Assembly (NCBI GenBank): GCA_003576855.1
Contig: QEVI01000010.1
Location: 1-55,136, forward strand
From: Planctomycetota bacterium
GTDB taxonomy: Bacteria; Planctomycetota; Planctomycetia; Pirellulales; Lacipirellulaceae
DNA length: 55,136 nucleotides
Reading direction: 5' to 3'
The notes under the pieces were generated by a model. That model was not told the origin of the DNA. It saw only the letters and a program-made list of their open reading frames with translations, and did no database searches. Below are positions 28,360-37,741 of the stretch, one piece after another; within the stretch, counting starts at the first letter, position 1; each line of letters starts with the position of its first letter. Position numbers and translations under genes: made by a program.

Positions 28360-30567
28360 TCAGCGCGTTCTCGAAACCGGCTTCACGGTTCCGGCGGGCG
28401 GCTGCGTCGCGACGCTCGACTGCCTTAGAGCAGGCGGCGTATTCCGCTCCGCCGGCGCGAGGCGCACGCGGGCGTCCAGCGCTATCGCTCCCCGCTCGTC
28501 AACCAGCAGCGGGTTGATATCCAGCTCCGTCACCTCCGGCAGTTCGACCGCCAGTCGCGCGACCTGAACCACCGCGTGAACCACGGCCCCGACGTCGGCT
28601 GGCGGCCGATTCCGGTAACCCGCCAGCAGCTTCGAGACGCGGGTTTCTCCAAGAAGTTCGGCCGCCTGCTGGGAGCTCAGCGGCGGCAATCCAACAGCTC
28701 GATCGGCAATGATCTCAGTTGCCGTGCCGCCTTGGCCGACGACGATCACCGGCCCGAACGTCTGATCGTTGTTGATGCCCACGATGATCTCATGGGCGTG
28801 CGGCCGGCGGACCATCGGCTGGACGGAAAAACCCTCGAGCCGCGCGGCGGGGCGGTCCTCTCGGAGGCGCTGCGCCATGGCGTCGGCCGCCCGTTTGACG
28901 GCGCCTGTGCCTTCCAGGTCGAGCGCCACCCCGCCTACGTCCGATTTATGCGTGACGTCCGGCGATACCACCTTCAGGGCGACGGGAAACCCCACTTGCT
29001 CGGCCACCCGCGCGGCCTCCTCGGCCGTGCGCGCAAACCGCGACTCAACCACGGGAACGCCGTAATACGTCAGCAGTTGTTTCGCGGCCCGTTCGTCGAG
29101 CCAGGCAATGCCCTTCGCCACGGCCTCGCACACCATGCGGCGTGCTGCCTCCGGAGGGACGGATACGCCTTCGGGGAATGTAGCAGACTGACGCACCTCC
29201 GACCGCAGCCGCTCGAAGGCCGAGAGCTGCAGAAACGCTTGCACTGCGTCCTCGGGCGATTCGAAACCCGGAATTCGCTCCGCGGCGAACAGCCGTCGCG
29301 CGGCGGCCACGGCGCTATGGCCGAGCCAGCACGTAAGAATCGGCCGATCAGCCGTCCGAATGAGAGGAATAAGCTGTTCGGCGATTTCGCGACCCTCCAC
29401 CAGCGCCGTGGGGCAGTGAAGCACCAAGACGCCATCGACGGCCGGATCGGCGAGGAGGGCCTTAAGGGCGGCGACATAGCGTTCGCCTGTCGCATCGCCA
29501 ATGATGTCCACGGGATTTCCCCGCGACCAGTTGCTGGGCAGTGCGTCGTCGAGCTGCCGGAGCGTGTGCGGCGAAAGCGTCGCCAGCCGGCCGCCGCCCA
29601 AGATTAGCGCGTCGGTGGCCAACACGCCCGGCCCGCCGCCGTTGGTGAGAATGGCCAACCGATCGCCGCGCGGCGGGTGAGACCGGGCGAGCGTTTCCAC
29701 GGCGTTGAATAGCCCCTCGATGCTGCCGACGCGAACGATGCCGGTCCGGCGAAACGCCGCGTCGTAAACGACGTCGACCCCCGCCAGCGCGCCCGTGTGC
29801 GAGGCGGCCGCCTGCGCGCCCTCGCGAGCTCGCCCCGCCTTGACCGCCACCACGGGCTTCTTGCAGGCCGCGCGCTGCGCCGCGGCCATGAACTGGCGGG
29901 CCTGCGTCACGGCCTCGACGTACAGAAGTATGGCCCGCGTGGCGCGGTCCTCGGCGAGGAAATCCAGCAGGTTTGCAAAACCGAGGTCCGCGCTGTTACC
30001 AAGCGACACGAAATGCGAAAAGCCGACGCCGCGGGGGCTGGCCCAATCGAGCACCGCAGTCGCCAGGGCGCCCGACTGCGTGACGAAACCGATGTCTCCC
30101 GGCAGCGCGCTTCCTGCGGCGAAACTGGCGTTCAGATTCGCGCCGGTCGAAATCAGCCCCAGGCAGTTAGGCCCCATCAGGCGCATCGAATAGGCGCGGG
30201 CCGTCTCGAGCACCGCCGTCTGCAGCGTCTGGCCCCGCCCATTCCGGCCTTGCTCCAGCCCCGCCGTCAGCACGATGGCCGCACGCGTACCAAGCCGACC
30301 GAGGGCGCCGACGACGCCGGGCGTCGCCGCAGGCGGCGTGCAAATCACCGCCAGATCGGGCGCCAGCGGCAACTGATTCACCTCTCGATACGCAAGCACC
30401 CCGCACACCGCTGCATACTTGGGGTTCACGGGCAACACGGGCCCGTTGAAACCGGAATCTAAGATGTTTTTCATCACCGTGCGGCCGACGCTGTGAAGTC
30501 GGCACGAGGCGCCGACGACGGCCACCGATTGCGGGCGAAAGAATCGTTCCCACGGAGGTTTGGTCAC
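28360..30567 (-). CDS. ADP-forming acetyl-CoA synthetase (alpha-beta fusion)
   Basis: A 735-aa fusion of CoA-binding, succinyl-CoA-synthetase-like and ATP-grasp domains. It makes ATP from acetyl-CoA (or another acyl-CoA), ADP and phosphate. The CoA-binding Rossmann start is PQSVAVVGASCRLHSVGRTVMKN, the phospho-His is His257 in AASHTGALAG, and the beta-part His is in VVSPDVTHKSDVGGVALDL. The ATP-grasp tail reads GINNDQTFGPVIVVGQGGTATEI and LDINPLLV. The GTG start at 30567 overlaps the upstream TGA (GTGA), so translation is coupled to the MaoC-phosphotransacylase gene. The enzyme gives substrate-level ATP from acetyl-CoA made by PFOR. Confidence 0.92.
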   Translation of the reverse strand: MTKPPWERFFRPQSVAVVGASCRLHSVGRTVMKNILDSGFNGPVLPVNPKYAAVCGVLAYREVNQLPLAPDLAVICTPPAATPGVVGALGRLGTRAAIVLTAGLEQGRNGRGQTLQTAVLETARAYSMRLMGPNCLGLISTGANLNASFAAGSALPGDIGFVTQSGALATAVLDWASPRGVGFSHFVSLGNSADLGFANLLDFLAEDRATRAILLYVEAVTQARQFMAAAQRAACKKPVVAVKAGRAREGAQAAASHTGALAGVDVVYDAAFRRTGIVRVGSIEGLFNAVETLARSHPPRGDRLAILTNGGGPGVLATDALILGGGRLATLSPHTLRQLDDALPSNWSRGNPVDIIGDATGERYVAALKALLADPAVDGVLVLHCPTALVEGREIAEQLIPLIRTADRPILTCWLGHSAVAAARRLFAAERIPGFESPEDAVQAFLQLSAFERLRSEVRQSATFPEGVSVPPEAARRMVCEAVAKGIAWLDERAAKQLLTYYGVPVVESRFARTAEEAARVAEQVGFPVALKVVSPDVTHKSDVGGVALDLEGTGAVKRAADAMAQRLREDRPAARLEGFSVQPMVRRPHAHEIIVGINNDQTFGPVIVVGQGGTATEIIADRAVGLPPLSSQQAAELLGETRVSKLLAGYRNRPPADVGAVVHAVVQVARLAVELPEVTELDINPLLVDERGAIALDARVRLAPAERNTPPALRQSSVATQPPAGTVKPVSRTR

Positions 30568-32096
30568 TTCGCCGCTCCGGTTTCGATCACGTTGGGCCCG
30601 ACGCTTCGCCGCGTTCCGCTGATGGCCGGCTCGGCGCCGAAATCGACCCGTCGAGTTGCCGCCAGCGCGTCCGCCGATTCGCTCGCCCGGGCCGGCGCCG
30701 CGCCCTCCGCTCGCGCCGGACGCGTGCCAACCAGCAGCGCCGCCAAGGCGCAGGCCGCCTCTCGCGTGCGAAGCGTATCGTCGATTCCCGGGCAAATGAT
30801 CGGCACGCGGCCGCCCAGGATGAGATCTGCCGATTGCGCGTCGACGAGATACTCCAACTGCTGGACCAACATTCGCCCCGCCTCCAGGTCCGGTACGATC
30901 AGAATGTCGGCCTTGCCGGCGACCGCAGACATCACGCCCTTGCGCCCGGCGGCCGCCTCCGACACGGCCGTGTCGAACGACATCGGCCCTTCCAACACCC
31001 CGCCGGTAATCTGCCGCCGCTGCGCCATCTTGCAAAGCGCGGCGGCGTGCATCGTCGATTCGAGCCGCGGCGACACCTGGTCGCTCGCCGCAAGTATCGC
31101 CACCTTCGGCTCGGCGATGCCGATGGCGTGCGCCAGTTCGATCGCGTTCTGCACGATGTCTCGTTTTTCGTCCAGCGTCGGGTACGGATGAAGTTCGGCG
31201 TCGGTCAGCAGCAACGGCCGCGGATACGTGGGCACATCGAGCACGCACACATGGCTCATGCAGCGCGAAGTCTGCAGTCCGCTATGAGGCGCCGCGACGG
31301 CCGCCATGAACTCGGCGCTGGCAAGAGCGCCCTTGATGAGCACGTCCACGTGACCGCCGCGGGCCAACGACACGCCCTTGGCCGCGGCCGCATGACTGTG
31401 TTCGGTCGCGACGATGTTCAGCCGGTCTGCGTCGAACCCGCCTGCCTCGGCCGCCGCTCGAATGCGGGCCCGCGGACCGACGAACGTCGGTATAATCAAC
31501 CCCCGCTTGGCCGCTTCCAAGCATCCTGCCAATGAGTCGATATCGACCGGGTGCACCACGGCCGCTCGCACGGCCGGTACGTTCTCCGCTCGCCTCATTA
31601 ACTCTCGGTATCGGGCGCTGCGGTCAAAGACGCGGACCTCGGGCAGCGCCATGCGAGGGCGACTCACCTTTTCCTTGGGCGCCAGCACGTCGGCGACGCC
31701 TTCGATCACGACGTCCCCGCTTTGGTTAACGCACTGGCAATCGAAGCGGATGCGTTTTTTCGCCGCGTCCTTCTCCGCCGCCCTCACGGTGACCCGAACA
31801 ACGTCGCCCACCGCCACCGGTTTGCGGAAGTGAAGCGACTGGCTCACATAGATCGCTCCCGGTCCCGGCAGTTCCGTCCCCAGTACGGTGGAGATCAGCG
31901 ACGCCCCCCACATGCCGTGGCCGATGACCCGGTGAAACATCTCGCTGCGCGCGAACTCCTCGTCCACGTGCGTGGGATTCACGTCGCCCGACACGGCGGC
32001 AAATAGGACGATGTCTTCCTTCGACAAGGTGCGCAGCAGCGTGGCGGAGTCGCCGACGTTGATCTCGTCAAAGGTCCGGTTTTGGATAAGGTCCAT
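30564..32096 (-). CDS. MaoC hydratase - phosphate acetyl/butyryltransferase fusion
   Basis: A 510-aa bifunctional protein. Residues about 5-145 form a MaoC hot-dog (R)-enoyl-CoA hydratase, with FAAVSGDVNPTHVDEEFA and FHRVIGHGMWGASLIST holding the Asp/His pair. Residues about 160-460 are a phosphotransacylase (GLIIPTFVGPRARIRAAAEAGG, DVLIKGALASAEFM, GGVLEGPMSFDTAVS, DLILGGRVPIICPG). The last 50 residues are disordered. CGGAGGAC precedes the ATG. The hydratase could supply (R)-3-hydroxyacyl-CoA for PHA from enoyl-CoA, and the transacylase makes acyl phosphate. No acetate or butyrate kinase gene is visible in the window. Confidence 0.92.
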   Translation of the reverse strand: MDLIQNRTFDEINVGDSATLLRTLSKEDIVLFAAVSGDVNPTHVDEEFARSEMFHRVIGHGMWGASLISTVLGTELPGPGAIYVSQSLHFRKPVAVGDVVRVTVRAAEKDAAKKRIRFDCQCVNQSGDVVIEGVADVLAPKEKVSRPRMALPEVRVFDRSARYRELMRRAENVPAVRAAVVHPVDIDSLAGCLEAAKRGLIIPTFVGPRARIRAAAEAGGFDADRLNIVATEHSHAAAAKGVSLARGGHVDVLIKGALASAEFMAAVAAPHSGLQTSRCMSHVCVLDVPTYPRPLLLTDAELHPYPTLDEKRDIVQNAIELAHAIGIAEPKVAILAASDQVSPRLESTMHAAALCKMAQRRQITGGVLEGPMSFDTAVSEAAAGRKGVMSAVAGKADILIVPDLEAGRMLVQQLEYLVDAQSADLILGGRVPIICPGIDDTLRTREAACALAALLVGTRPARAEGAAPARASESADALAATRRVDFGAEPAISGTRRSVGPNVIETGAAK

Positions 32097-32893
32097 CGCG
32101 AGGTCCTCCGGCGCCGAACCGCCCCGGCCGAACGCCGCTAACGCAACGCCAGCAATCTGTCTTGGGGGCCGCGGGGCGCTCGCCGTCTGCCGGCACGCGT
32201 ACGGACGGCGAGCGCCCCGCTCACCCTCTTAGCGCAGTTGCAGCAAAGGCTATACCGGACGCTGCCAGTCCCGCGCCCGCCAGGCGCCGCACATTCCACG
32301 GAGCCGACGCAGTAAGTCGTTGCGACGCTTCCACTATGGGCGCGTAAGTCGGTTCTTTTATTCAAACCCAGCGGGCGTGCGGCGGGGCAAGCCTGGTTAG
32401 AACGGGAGACCGGCCGACTCCCCTTCGGGCGCGCCGGAGTGTTCTATTGCGCGCTCGCGTGAGCGAAATGGCACATCCAGCCGCCGTTGCGCTGGGGCCG
32501 CGGCTCGCCCGGCGACGTGGGCGGTGTAACGCCAGTTCGACGCCCGAAGGGTCGGCATTGGCTTCGCCAAAGCACGGAACGTCGACGCATGTCGAAACCT
32601 GAGCGGCGCCTATGGAACTAGCAGAGCAACATGCCGTGCCTCAGCTTCGTCGCCGCACGGTCCGGTTTTCGGCGCTCCTGCGCGGGCGCACCCACACGCC
32701 GATTCGGCACTGCGGTTGCTCTTATAGTCAACGGGCGAGTCACGGCAATGGGCTTAGCCGCGCTTTTTCTTGAACCAGCGGCGATCCACGTAGAGCAACT
32801 GCAACGCCGCTCGTCCGGCTAATCGAACGGTTCTCCAATCCAGCCCTAGCGCGGCAGGGGCAGTCGCCCGCGCGCATCGAAGGGAGCACTGCT
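32097..32893. other. Long divergent spacer with a strong hairpin
   Basis: No supported gene. The hairpin at 32171-32220 lies 75 bases before the MaoC-phosphotransacylase start. The remaining 670 bases show no convincing promoter or frame. Confidence 0.5.
32171..32220. repeat. 17-bp perfect inverted repeat
   Basis: Arms GCGGGGCGCTCGCCGTC and GACGGCGAGCGCCCCGC with a 16-nt loop. Very stable if transcribed. There is no T-run, so it is a leader structure, attenuator or processing element rather than an ordinary terminator. Confidence 0.7.
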
Positions 32894-33298
32894 ATGGCTT
32901 CGACAATCCACACGCAAATGCACAACGATCACTGCCAGTGGCGTTCGGAAAACAGCCTGTGGCGCGAGGAAGTCCGCAAGTGGGAATACGACCTGTTCCA
33001 AGCCCGGCAAGACCTGCCGCGATTGGAGAAGGCCTTTGTGGACCATGAACAGGCGCTGGAGATCCATGCCGCCTCGATTCGGCTCTATGAACAGGCCCTC
33101 CACGAGCACGAACATGCGCTTGCCAAATACGAGAAAGGCGACGTCGACGATCGACTGCTTAAACTGAGCAGCCAGCATCCCGCCGAGGAAACGCAGCAAC
33201 GGACTTGCCGGGATCGGCACGCGCGGATCAAGGCGCATCACCGCCGCGTGATGAAGCAGTGGCGAATGCTGCTAAAGGCGCTGGAGGAACCGGTCTAA
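32894..33298 (+). CDS. His/Trp heptad-repeat coiled-coil protein, unknown function
   Basis: A 134-aa, His-rich (12 His) helical protein without signal peptide or recognised family. One heptad register runs unbroken from residue 16 to 79, with positions 16, 23, 30, 37, 44, 51, 58, 65, 72 and 79 being W, W, W, A, L, H, H, Y, H and Y. The C-terminus is basic (RDRHARIKAHHRRVMKQWRMLLKAL). AGGGAG lies 7 nt before the ATG. It is isolated between the fermentation operon and the P-type ATPase operon. Metal binding, RNA binding or a structural rod are all possible. Confidence 0.75.
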   Translation: MASTIHTQMHNDHCQWRSENSLWREEVRKWEYDLFQARQDLPRLEKAFVDHEQALEIHAASIRLYEQALHEHEHALAKYEKGDVDDRLLKLSSQHPAEETQQRTCRDRHARIKAHHRRVMKQWRMLLKALEEPV

Positions 33299-33329
33299 TG
33301 ACGATGGCGCCGCCATTGGGCCGCTGCAG

Positions 33330-33348
33330 CCTCGGCGTTTGGCCGAGG
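33330..33348. terminator. Weak hairpin after the heptad-repeat gene
   Basis: CCTCGGC-GTTTG-GCCGAGG, 32 bases past the stop of the plus-strand gene. No U-tract, so possibly Rho-assisted. Confidence 0.35.
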
Positions 33349-33409
33349 GTCGCTCTCCATCAGGAAAGACCCAGTCCCGGCGGTAACCGACCCCCGGGCA
33401 GAGCGCGGG

Positions 33410-33448
33410 GCTGCACAGGACGGAACGTCGGCTTATTGGCTGTGCAGC
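33410..33448. repeat. Nested inverted repeat between convergent genes
   Basis: Outer arms GCTGCACAG and CTGTGCAGC enclose an inner GACG-GAA-CGTC hairpin. It lies 45 bases beyond the end of the P-type ATPase gene, and could end or protect transcripts from both sides. Confidence 0.45.
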
Positions 33449-33492
33449 TCTCATGAGACGACGCTGGGCAGTGCGCGCGGCTTCACGAAAGC

Positions 33493-36198
33493 CTAACGCA
33501 GTACACAGTCGCTTGCTCCGATCAATCCTCGTCGCTCACACCATTTCGCCATCTCCAAGATCGGGCAAATGGTGAAGGCCGCCGCCACGACGATGCACCA
33601 ATCGGTAAGCGACAGGCCGTATGTCGCAAACGGCTTCTGCAGCATGGGAACGTAAACGATCAGGCCGAGAAGCAAAACTTCTCCAATAATCGCCCGGTTG
33701 AGCCAGCGGTTCTTAAACGGCTGCCGCAGCACCGATACTCGGTCCGAGCGGAAGTTGTAGGACTTGAAGAACTGGATCAGAACCAGCGATACGAACGTCA
33801 TCGTCATCGCATGCTCAAGCGAACGGCCGGATTGCAGCTCCCACGCAAACAGCCCCAGGTTCACGATCGCCGACCAGACGCCGCCGATCATCATGAGCGT
33901 CACAACGGAGCGAGTGAAAATGCCGCTGTCGCGCGAGCGGGGCCGTCGGCGCATCAGCCCCGGTTCAGGCGGGTCAACCGCCAAGGCCAGCGCCGGCAAG
34001 CCGTCCGTCGCCAGGTTGATGCACAGGATCTGCACCGCAGTCAGCGGCAACGGCAATCCGGCGAGCGAAGCGCCCACCATCAGCAAAATCTCGCCGATGT
34101 TCGAGGAGAGCAAATACATCAAGTACTTCTTGATGTTATCGAAGATCAGTCGGCCCTCCTCGACGGCGGCGACGATCGACGCGAAATTGTCGTCGATCAG
34201 AGTCATCGCGGCGGCTTCCCGACTCACGTCCGTGCCCGTAATCCCCATGGCAATGCCGATGTCCGCCTTCTTGAGGGCCGGCGCATCGTTCACGCCGTCG
34301 CCGGTCATGGCGACGATGTGCCCGTTTTTCTGAAATGCGGTCACCACCCGCAATTTGTGAGCGGGAGAAACCCGCGCATACACGTCGATTTCCGCGACGG
34401 CTCGTTCCAAGTCGGCGTCGCTCATCGCCTCCAGCTCCGCGCCGGTGACCACTCGGCCGCGCTTAAGCACTCCCAGTTCACGGGCGACTTCTTGAGCCGT
34501 GACTGGATGATCTCCGGTGATCATCGCCACCTTGATGCCGGCGGAGTCGCACGTCTCGATCGCGGCCTTTGCCTCCGGCCGCGGCGGGTCGATCATGCCG
34601 ACTAACCCAAGAAACGTCATCCCTTCCTTGCCGTCGCTCAGCTCGGCGCCCGGCTTGTCGGCGACTGCCAATACCCGCAGCGCCTGCCCGGCGAATTGCT
34701 GCGCAAGGCCGAGATATCGCGCGCGGCTAGCCTCATCAAGCAACACGTCGCCGTCGGGCGTCACCTGCCGCGTGCAGGAAGCCAGAATCACCTCCGGCGC
34801 GCCCTTGGAACAGACGAGCGAACCAGCCGGACCGGCATGGATCGTAGTCATCCGCTTGGTTTCCGAGGCGAATGGAATCTCGTGGATGCGTGGATGCTCG
34901 GCGTCGAGTTGCTCTTTGTCGAGCCCGGCTTTGGCGGCGGCGACGATGATCGCCCCCTCGGTCGGATCTCCTTTGACTTGCCAAGGTCCGTCTTGTCCTG
35001 CACGCTCGACATGCGAGTCAGACACCAGGGTCGCGGCCGTCAGCAGTCGAACAAGCGAGGGGGACGTTTCGACCCGGTCACCGTCCAGCTCAAAATGGCC
35101 GACCGGTTCGTAGCCCGCCCCCGATACGTCAAGCACTGCCCCCGCGACGGCAATCCTCCGAACCGTCATCTCGTCCTTCGTCAACGTTCCGGTCTTGTCC
35201 GAGCATATGACCGACGTGCTGCCCAGCGTCTCGACGGCGGGAAGTCGGCGCATCAGCGCGTTGCGCTTGACCATTCGCTGCACGCCGATGGCGAGCGATA
35301 TGGTTACGACGGCTGGCAATGCCTCGGGCGCCACCGCGACGCCCAAAGCAATTCCAAAAATCAACATCTCGATCGGCGGCTGACCGCGCCATATGCCGAG
35401 GGCGATTACCAGCACAACGACGACCAGCCCGGCTTTCGCCAACGAGCGCCCGACTTTGTCGAGGTTGATCTGCAGGGGCGTCTTTCCGGTTTCAACGCCT
35501 TGCAGCATCGACGCGATCTTGCCGAATTCGGTCTCCATCCCGGTAGCGATGACGACCGCCCGTCCTCGGCCATAGGCGACGGCGGTGCCCGCGTACACGA
35601 GGTTCGTGCGATCGCCAAGCGCCGCCTGCGCATCGCCGATGGGCGACGTCTGCTTCTCGACGGCGACCGACTCGCCCGTAAGAGCCGCTTCTTCCGCCTG
35701 GAGGTTTACGGCTTCCAGGATCCTGCCGTCCGCCGGCACTCTGTTGCCGGCGGTCAGCAAGATGACATCGCCAGGAACGAGCTGGCGCGCGGGGATCGAA
35801 GTTTCCCGCCCGTTTCGCAGGACGGTCGCCAGCGGCGCAGCCATTTGGCGTAATGCGTGGACAGCCCGTTCGGCGCGGTATTCCTGCAGGAAGCCAAGCA
35901 GCGCCGCAAACAGCACGATGACGCCGATGGCGACGGCTTCCATGCCGTGTCCGAGGAACGCCGACAGGGCCACCGCTACGAGAAGAATGACGATCAGGAC
36001 GTTCTGGAACTGCTCCAGCAGAATCGCCCACGGCGACGCCCTGCCCGCGGCCTGCAGTTCGTTGGGCCCATAGGAGGCAAGCCGCTCGGCGGCTTCTTCG
36101 TCGCTGAGACCGCTAAGCCGCGTCCGCAACCGCGATAAGACGGCATCGGCCGGCAGCTCATGCCACGCCGGCCCCTTGGTGTCGACCAACTGCATCAT
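33493..36198 (-). CDS. P-type cation ATPase, Ca2+ (P2A) type
   Basis: A 901-aa membrane pump. It has an N-terminal cation-ATPase domain ([21 protein letters not shown]), the actuator TGES loop in [13 protein letters not shown], and the phosphorylated Asp near 331 in [14 protein letters not shown]. The nucleotide domain (KGAPEVIL) and the hinge [20 protein letters not shown] follow, then a ten-helix layout. Ion-site residues match SERCA-like pumps: [10 protein letters not shown] in M4, LSSNIGEI in M5, and [12 protein letters not shown] in M6. It probably exports Ca2+ (Mn2+ possible). It is the last gene of a three-gene run with a two-helix membrane protein and a kinase-like protein. Confidence 0.92.
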   Translation of the reverse strand: MMQLVDTKGPAWHELPADAVLSRLRTRLSGLSDEEAAERLASYGPNELQAAGRASPWAILLEQFQNVLIVILLVAVALSAFLGHGMEAVAIGVIVLFAALLGFLQEYRAERAVHALRQMAAPLATVLRNGRETSIPARQLVPGDVILLTAGNRVPADGRILEAVNLQAEEAALTGESVAVEKQTSPIGDAQAALGDRTNLVYAGTAVAYGRGRAVVIATGMETEFGKIASMLQGVETGKTPLQINLDKVGRSLAKAGLVVVVLVIALGIWRGQPPIEMLIFGIALGVAVAPEALPAVVTISLAIGVQRMVKRNALMRRLPAVETLGSTSVICSDKTGTLTKDEMTVRRIAVAGAVLDVSGAGYEPVGHFELDGDRVETSPSLVRLLTAATLVSDSHVERAGQDGPWQVKGDPTEGAIIVAAAKAGLDKEQLDAEHPRIHEIPFASETKRMTTIHAGPAGSLVCSKGAPEVILASCTRQVTPDGDVLLDEASRARYLGLAQQFAGQALRVLAVADKPGAELSDGKEGMTFLGLVGMIDPPRPEAKAAIETCDSAGIKVAMITGDHPVTAQEVARELGVLKRGRVVTGAELEAMSDADLERAVAEIDVYARVSPAHKLRVVTAFQKNGHIVAMTGDGVNDAPALKKADIGIAMGITGTDVSREAAAMTLIDDNFASIVAAVEEGRLIFDNIKKYLMYLLSSNIGEILLMVGASLAGLPLPLTAVQILCINLATDGLPALALAVDPPEPGLMRRRPRSRDSGIFTRSVVTLMMIGGVWSAIVNLGLFAWELQSGRSLEHAMTMTFVSLVLIQFFKSYNFRSDRVSVLRQPFKNRWLNRAIIGEVLLLGLIVYVPMLQKPFATYGLSLTDWCIVVAAAFTICPILEMAKWCERRGLIGASDCVLR

Positions 36199-36287
36199 GG
36201 CGGGTCAACGCGGCTCGGGATCCAACGACGGGAACATCGGCCCGTGCGAGGCCTCGGCTACGGACTGGCAGAATCGCCATCCCACAA

Positions 36288-36569
36288 TCATGGGTGCGAC
36301 GCCGATTCGTGCTTCGCTCGCCGCACTTCCTTCCACGTTAAGATGGCGACCACGACCATCCCGGTCACCATCCCCCAGGTCAGCCCGTTGGTAAGCCCCA
36401 GGCCGATGCCCAGTTCCATGGGCTCGAGCGTCGCGTCGCCGCCCGCCCGCACCGCGTAGCGGAGGAAGCTGGGCGCCATTTTGCCTAGAAACACGCCGAT
36501 GCCGGTCCCTACGACGCCAAAGGCGACCGCGGCGCCCGCGATTGTCGCCAAGGCCTTCGCCACGTTCAT
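36288..36569 (-). CDS. Small two-helix membrane protein
   Basis: A 93-aa protein with two hydrophobic, Gly-rich helices (ALATIAGAAVAFGVVGTGIGVFLG and GLTNGLTWGMVTGMVVVAILTW) joined by a short loop, plus a basic cytoplasmic tail. GGGAGG lies 8 nt before ATG 36569; an in-frame upstream ATG at 36596 would overlap the preceding gene. It lies 23 bp after the kinase-like gene and 89 bp before the P-type ATPase. No family recognised; it may be an accessory subunit of the pump. Confidence 0.75.
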   Translation of the reverse strand: MNVAKALATIAGAAVAFGVVGTGIGVFLGKMAPSFLRYAVRAGGDATLEPMELGIGLGLTNGLTWGMVTGMVVVAILTWKEVRRAKHESASHP

Positions 36570-36592
36570 GCTGGGAACCTCCCGTTGCCGCA

Positions 36593-37330
36593 TCACGCTT
36601 TTGCGGCGATATCCTTGAATCGCAGCCGGCTGGCCTCAATGATTAGCCCGGCGGCTTGCTCGTTGGTGAAGTGCTCGAGGTTTACCACCAGGTCGTACAC
36701 CGACGCGTCGGCAATGTCGCGGTGGAAGTACCGGCGGACGAAGTCCGCGCGGCCGCGGTCGACCTCCTCCAACATCTTCTCGGCCTCGTGTTCGCTGCAG
36801 TTTGCGCACTGCGCGAGGTGCTGCAGGCGCGCCTTTTTCGGCGCGACCAGTCGCACCGTCAACCCCGCGTCGCGGGGCAAGATGAACTGGGCGCCGCGAC
36901 CGACGAACACCACGCTTTCCCGCTGCGCGGCCAAAGCCACGATCCGCCCCAGCCCCCGCACGTACTCCACCTGCGACACCAGCTTCGAATCCAGCCACTT
37001 GCCCAACGTGTCGTGGAACCAGGAGGATTGCCGCTCGTCGACCGATTCGACCGACACCCGCGACCAGTTGTGCTGGTCGGCGATGTAGTCGACCATTTCG
37101 CGGTCGAGCACTTTCCAATGAAGCTCCGTCGCGACGACCTGGGCGATTTCCGCCGCATCGACGCCCGCTTCCCGCGACAACGCGATGTACGGCTTGATCA
37201 AGCTGGCCAGCGGAGTCTTCCCCGACGGCTTGGGCGGCGGGGTCAGCTCCAAGGCCAGCGCCCAAGTTCTCATTTGCTGCTCGGCCTTGCCGGACAGCTC
37301 CCGGCTTCTTGGTATGACGTTCGTTCTCAT
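36593..37330 (-). CDS. Cytidylate-kinase-like protein with degenerate P-loop
   Basis: A 245-aa protein of the cytidylate-kinase-like family. It has IALSREAGVDAAEIAQVVATELHWKVLDREMVDYIA, then VVFVGRGAQFILP, VRLVAPKKARLQHLAQ, and a C-terminal YDLVVNLEHFTNEQAAGLI. In the family the SRE is followed by a Gly-Ser-Gly-Gly phosphate loop; here that stretch is A-G-V-D-A-A-E (55-61), so ordinary NTP binding is doubtful. GGGAGGG precedes the ATG at 37330; earlier in-frame starts lack it. It is the first gene of the run with the membrane protein and P-type ATPase. It may be a regulatory pseudokinase. Confidence 0.82.
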   Translation of the reverse strand: MRTNVIPRSRELSGKAEQQMRTWALALELTPPPKPSGKTPLASLIKPYIALSREAGVDAAEIAQVVATELHWKVLDREMVDYIADQHNWSRVSVESVDERQSSWFHDTLGKWLDSKLVSQVEYVRGLGRIVALAAQRESVVFVGRGAQFILPRDAGLTVRLVAPKKARLQHLAQCANCSEHEAEKMLEEVDRGRADFVRRYFHRDIADASVYDLVVNLEHFTNEQAAGLIIEASRLRFKDIAAKA

Positions 37331-37741
37331 GGATCGCCCTCCCGCTCGCCGGAGCGCGCTCCCATGCGCGCACCTAGCGCGTCGAATAGGCACACTCCCC
37401 GCCAGGCCGACCGCGTGATGTGCCCGAATCGACGCGGTGTCGTGACAAGTGTCCGTATAAGGGGCAAGCGCCGTGCCAGGCGCGATTCGCCGCCGGCAAG
37501 CCGCTTACATTATAATTGACCTGCGCATTCATCCGGTGCAACAATGTGAAATAGCGGAAAACTTCAGGCGGCAATCGCAGCGGCATGCGGGGCGAGCGGC
37601 GAGAGCTTGCTCGCCGCTCCGCTGCAGCGCCGTTTGCCATTTTCAAGCGCAGCTTCCTTTTCATCGTCTTCTCACGGCGAGGCCACTGGCCCTCCGTCGC
37701 ATGGCGACGCACGCTTCTTCTCTCTGGCTCCGAGGACCCTC
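37331..37741. other. Divergent spacer, kinase-like and PilT-like genes
   Basis: No gene supported. An AT-rich patch at 37505-37560 holds the promoter candidate listed next. A second TATAAT (37511-37516) lies just upstream of it without a matching -35. TGTC-GT-GACA at 37439-37448 is a short dyad. Confidence 0.45.
37516..37545 (+). promoter_or_regulatory. Candidate sigma70 promoter for the PilT-like gene
   Basis: TTGACC (37516-37521), 18 bp, AACAAT (37540-37545). Five and four matches to consensus. The leader would be about 190 nt. Confidence 0.4.

Noticed and set aside
32631-32822. Small plus-strand frame with a hydrophobic stretch in the long spacer
   Set aside because: No ribosome binding site, erratic composition, and ends 70 bp before a well-supported gene.
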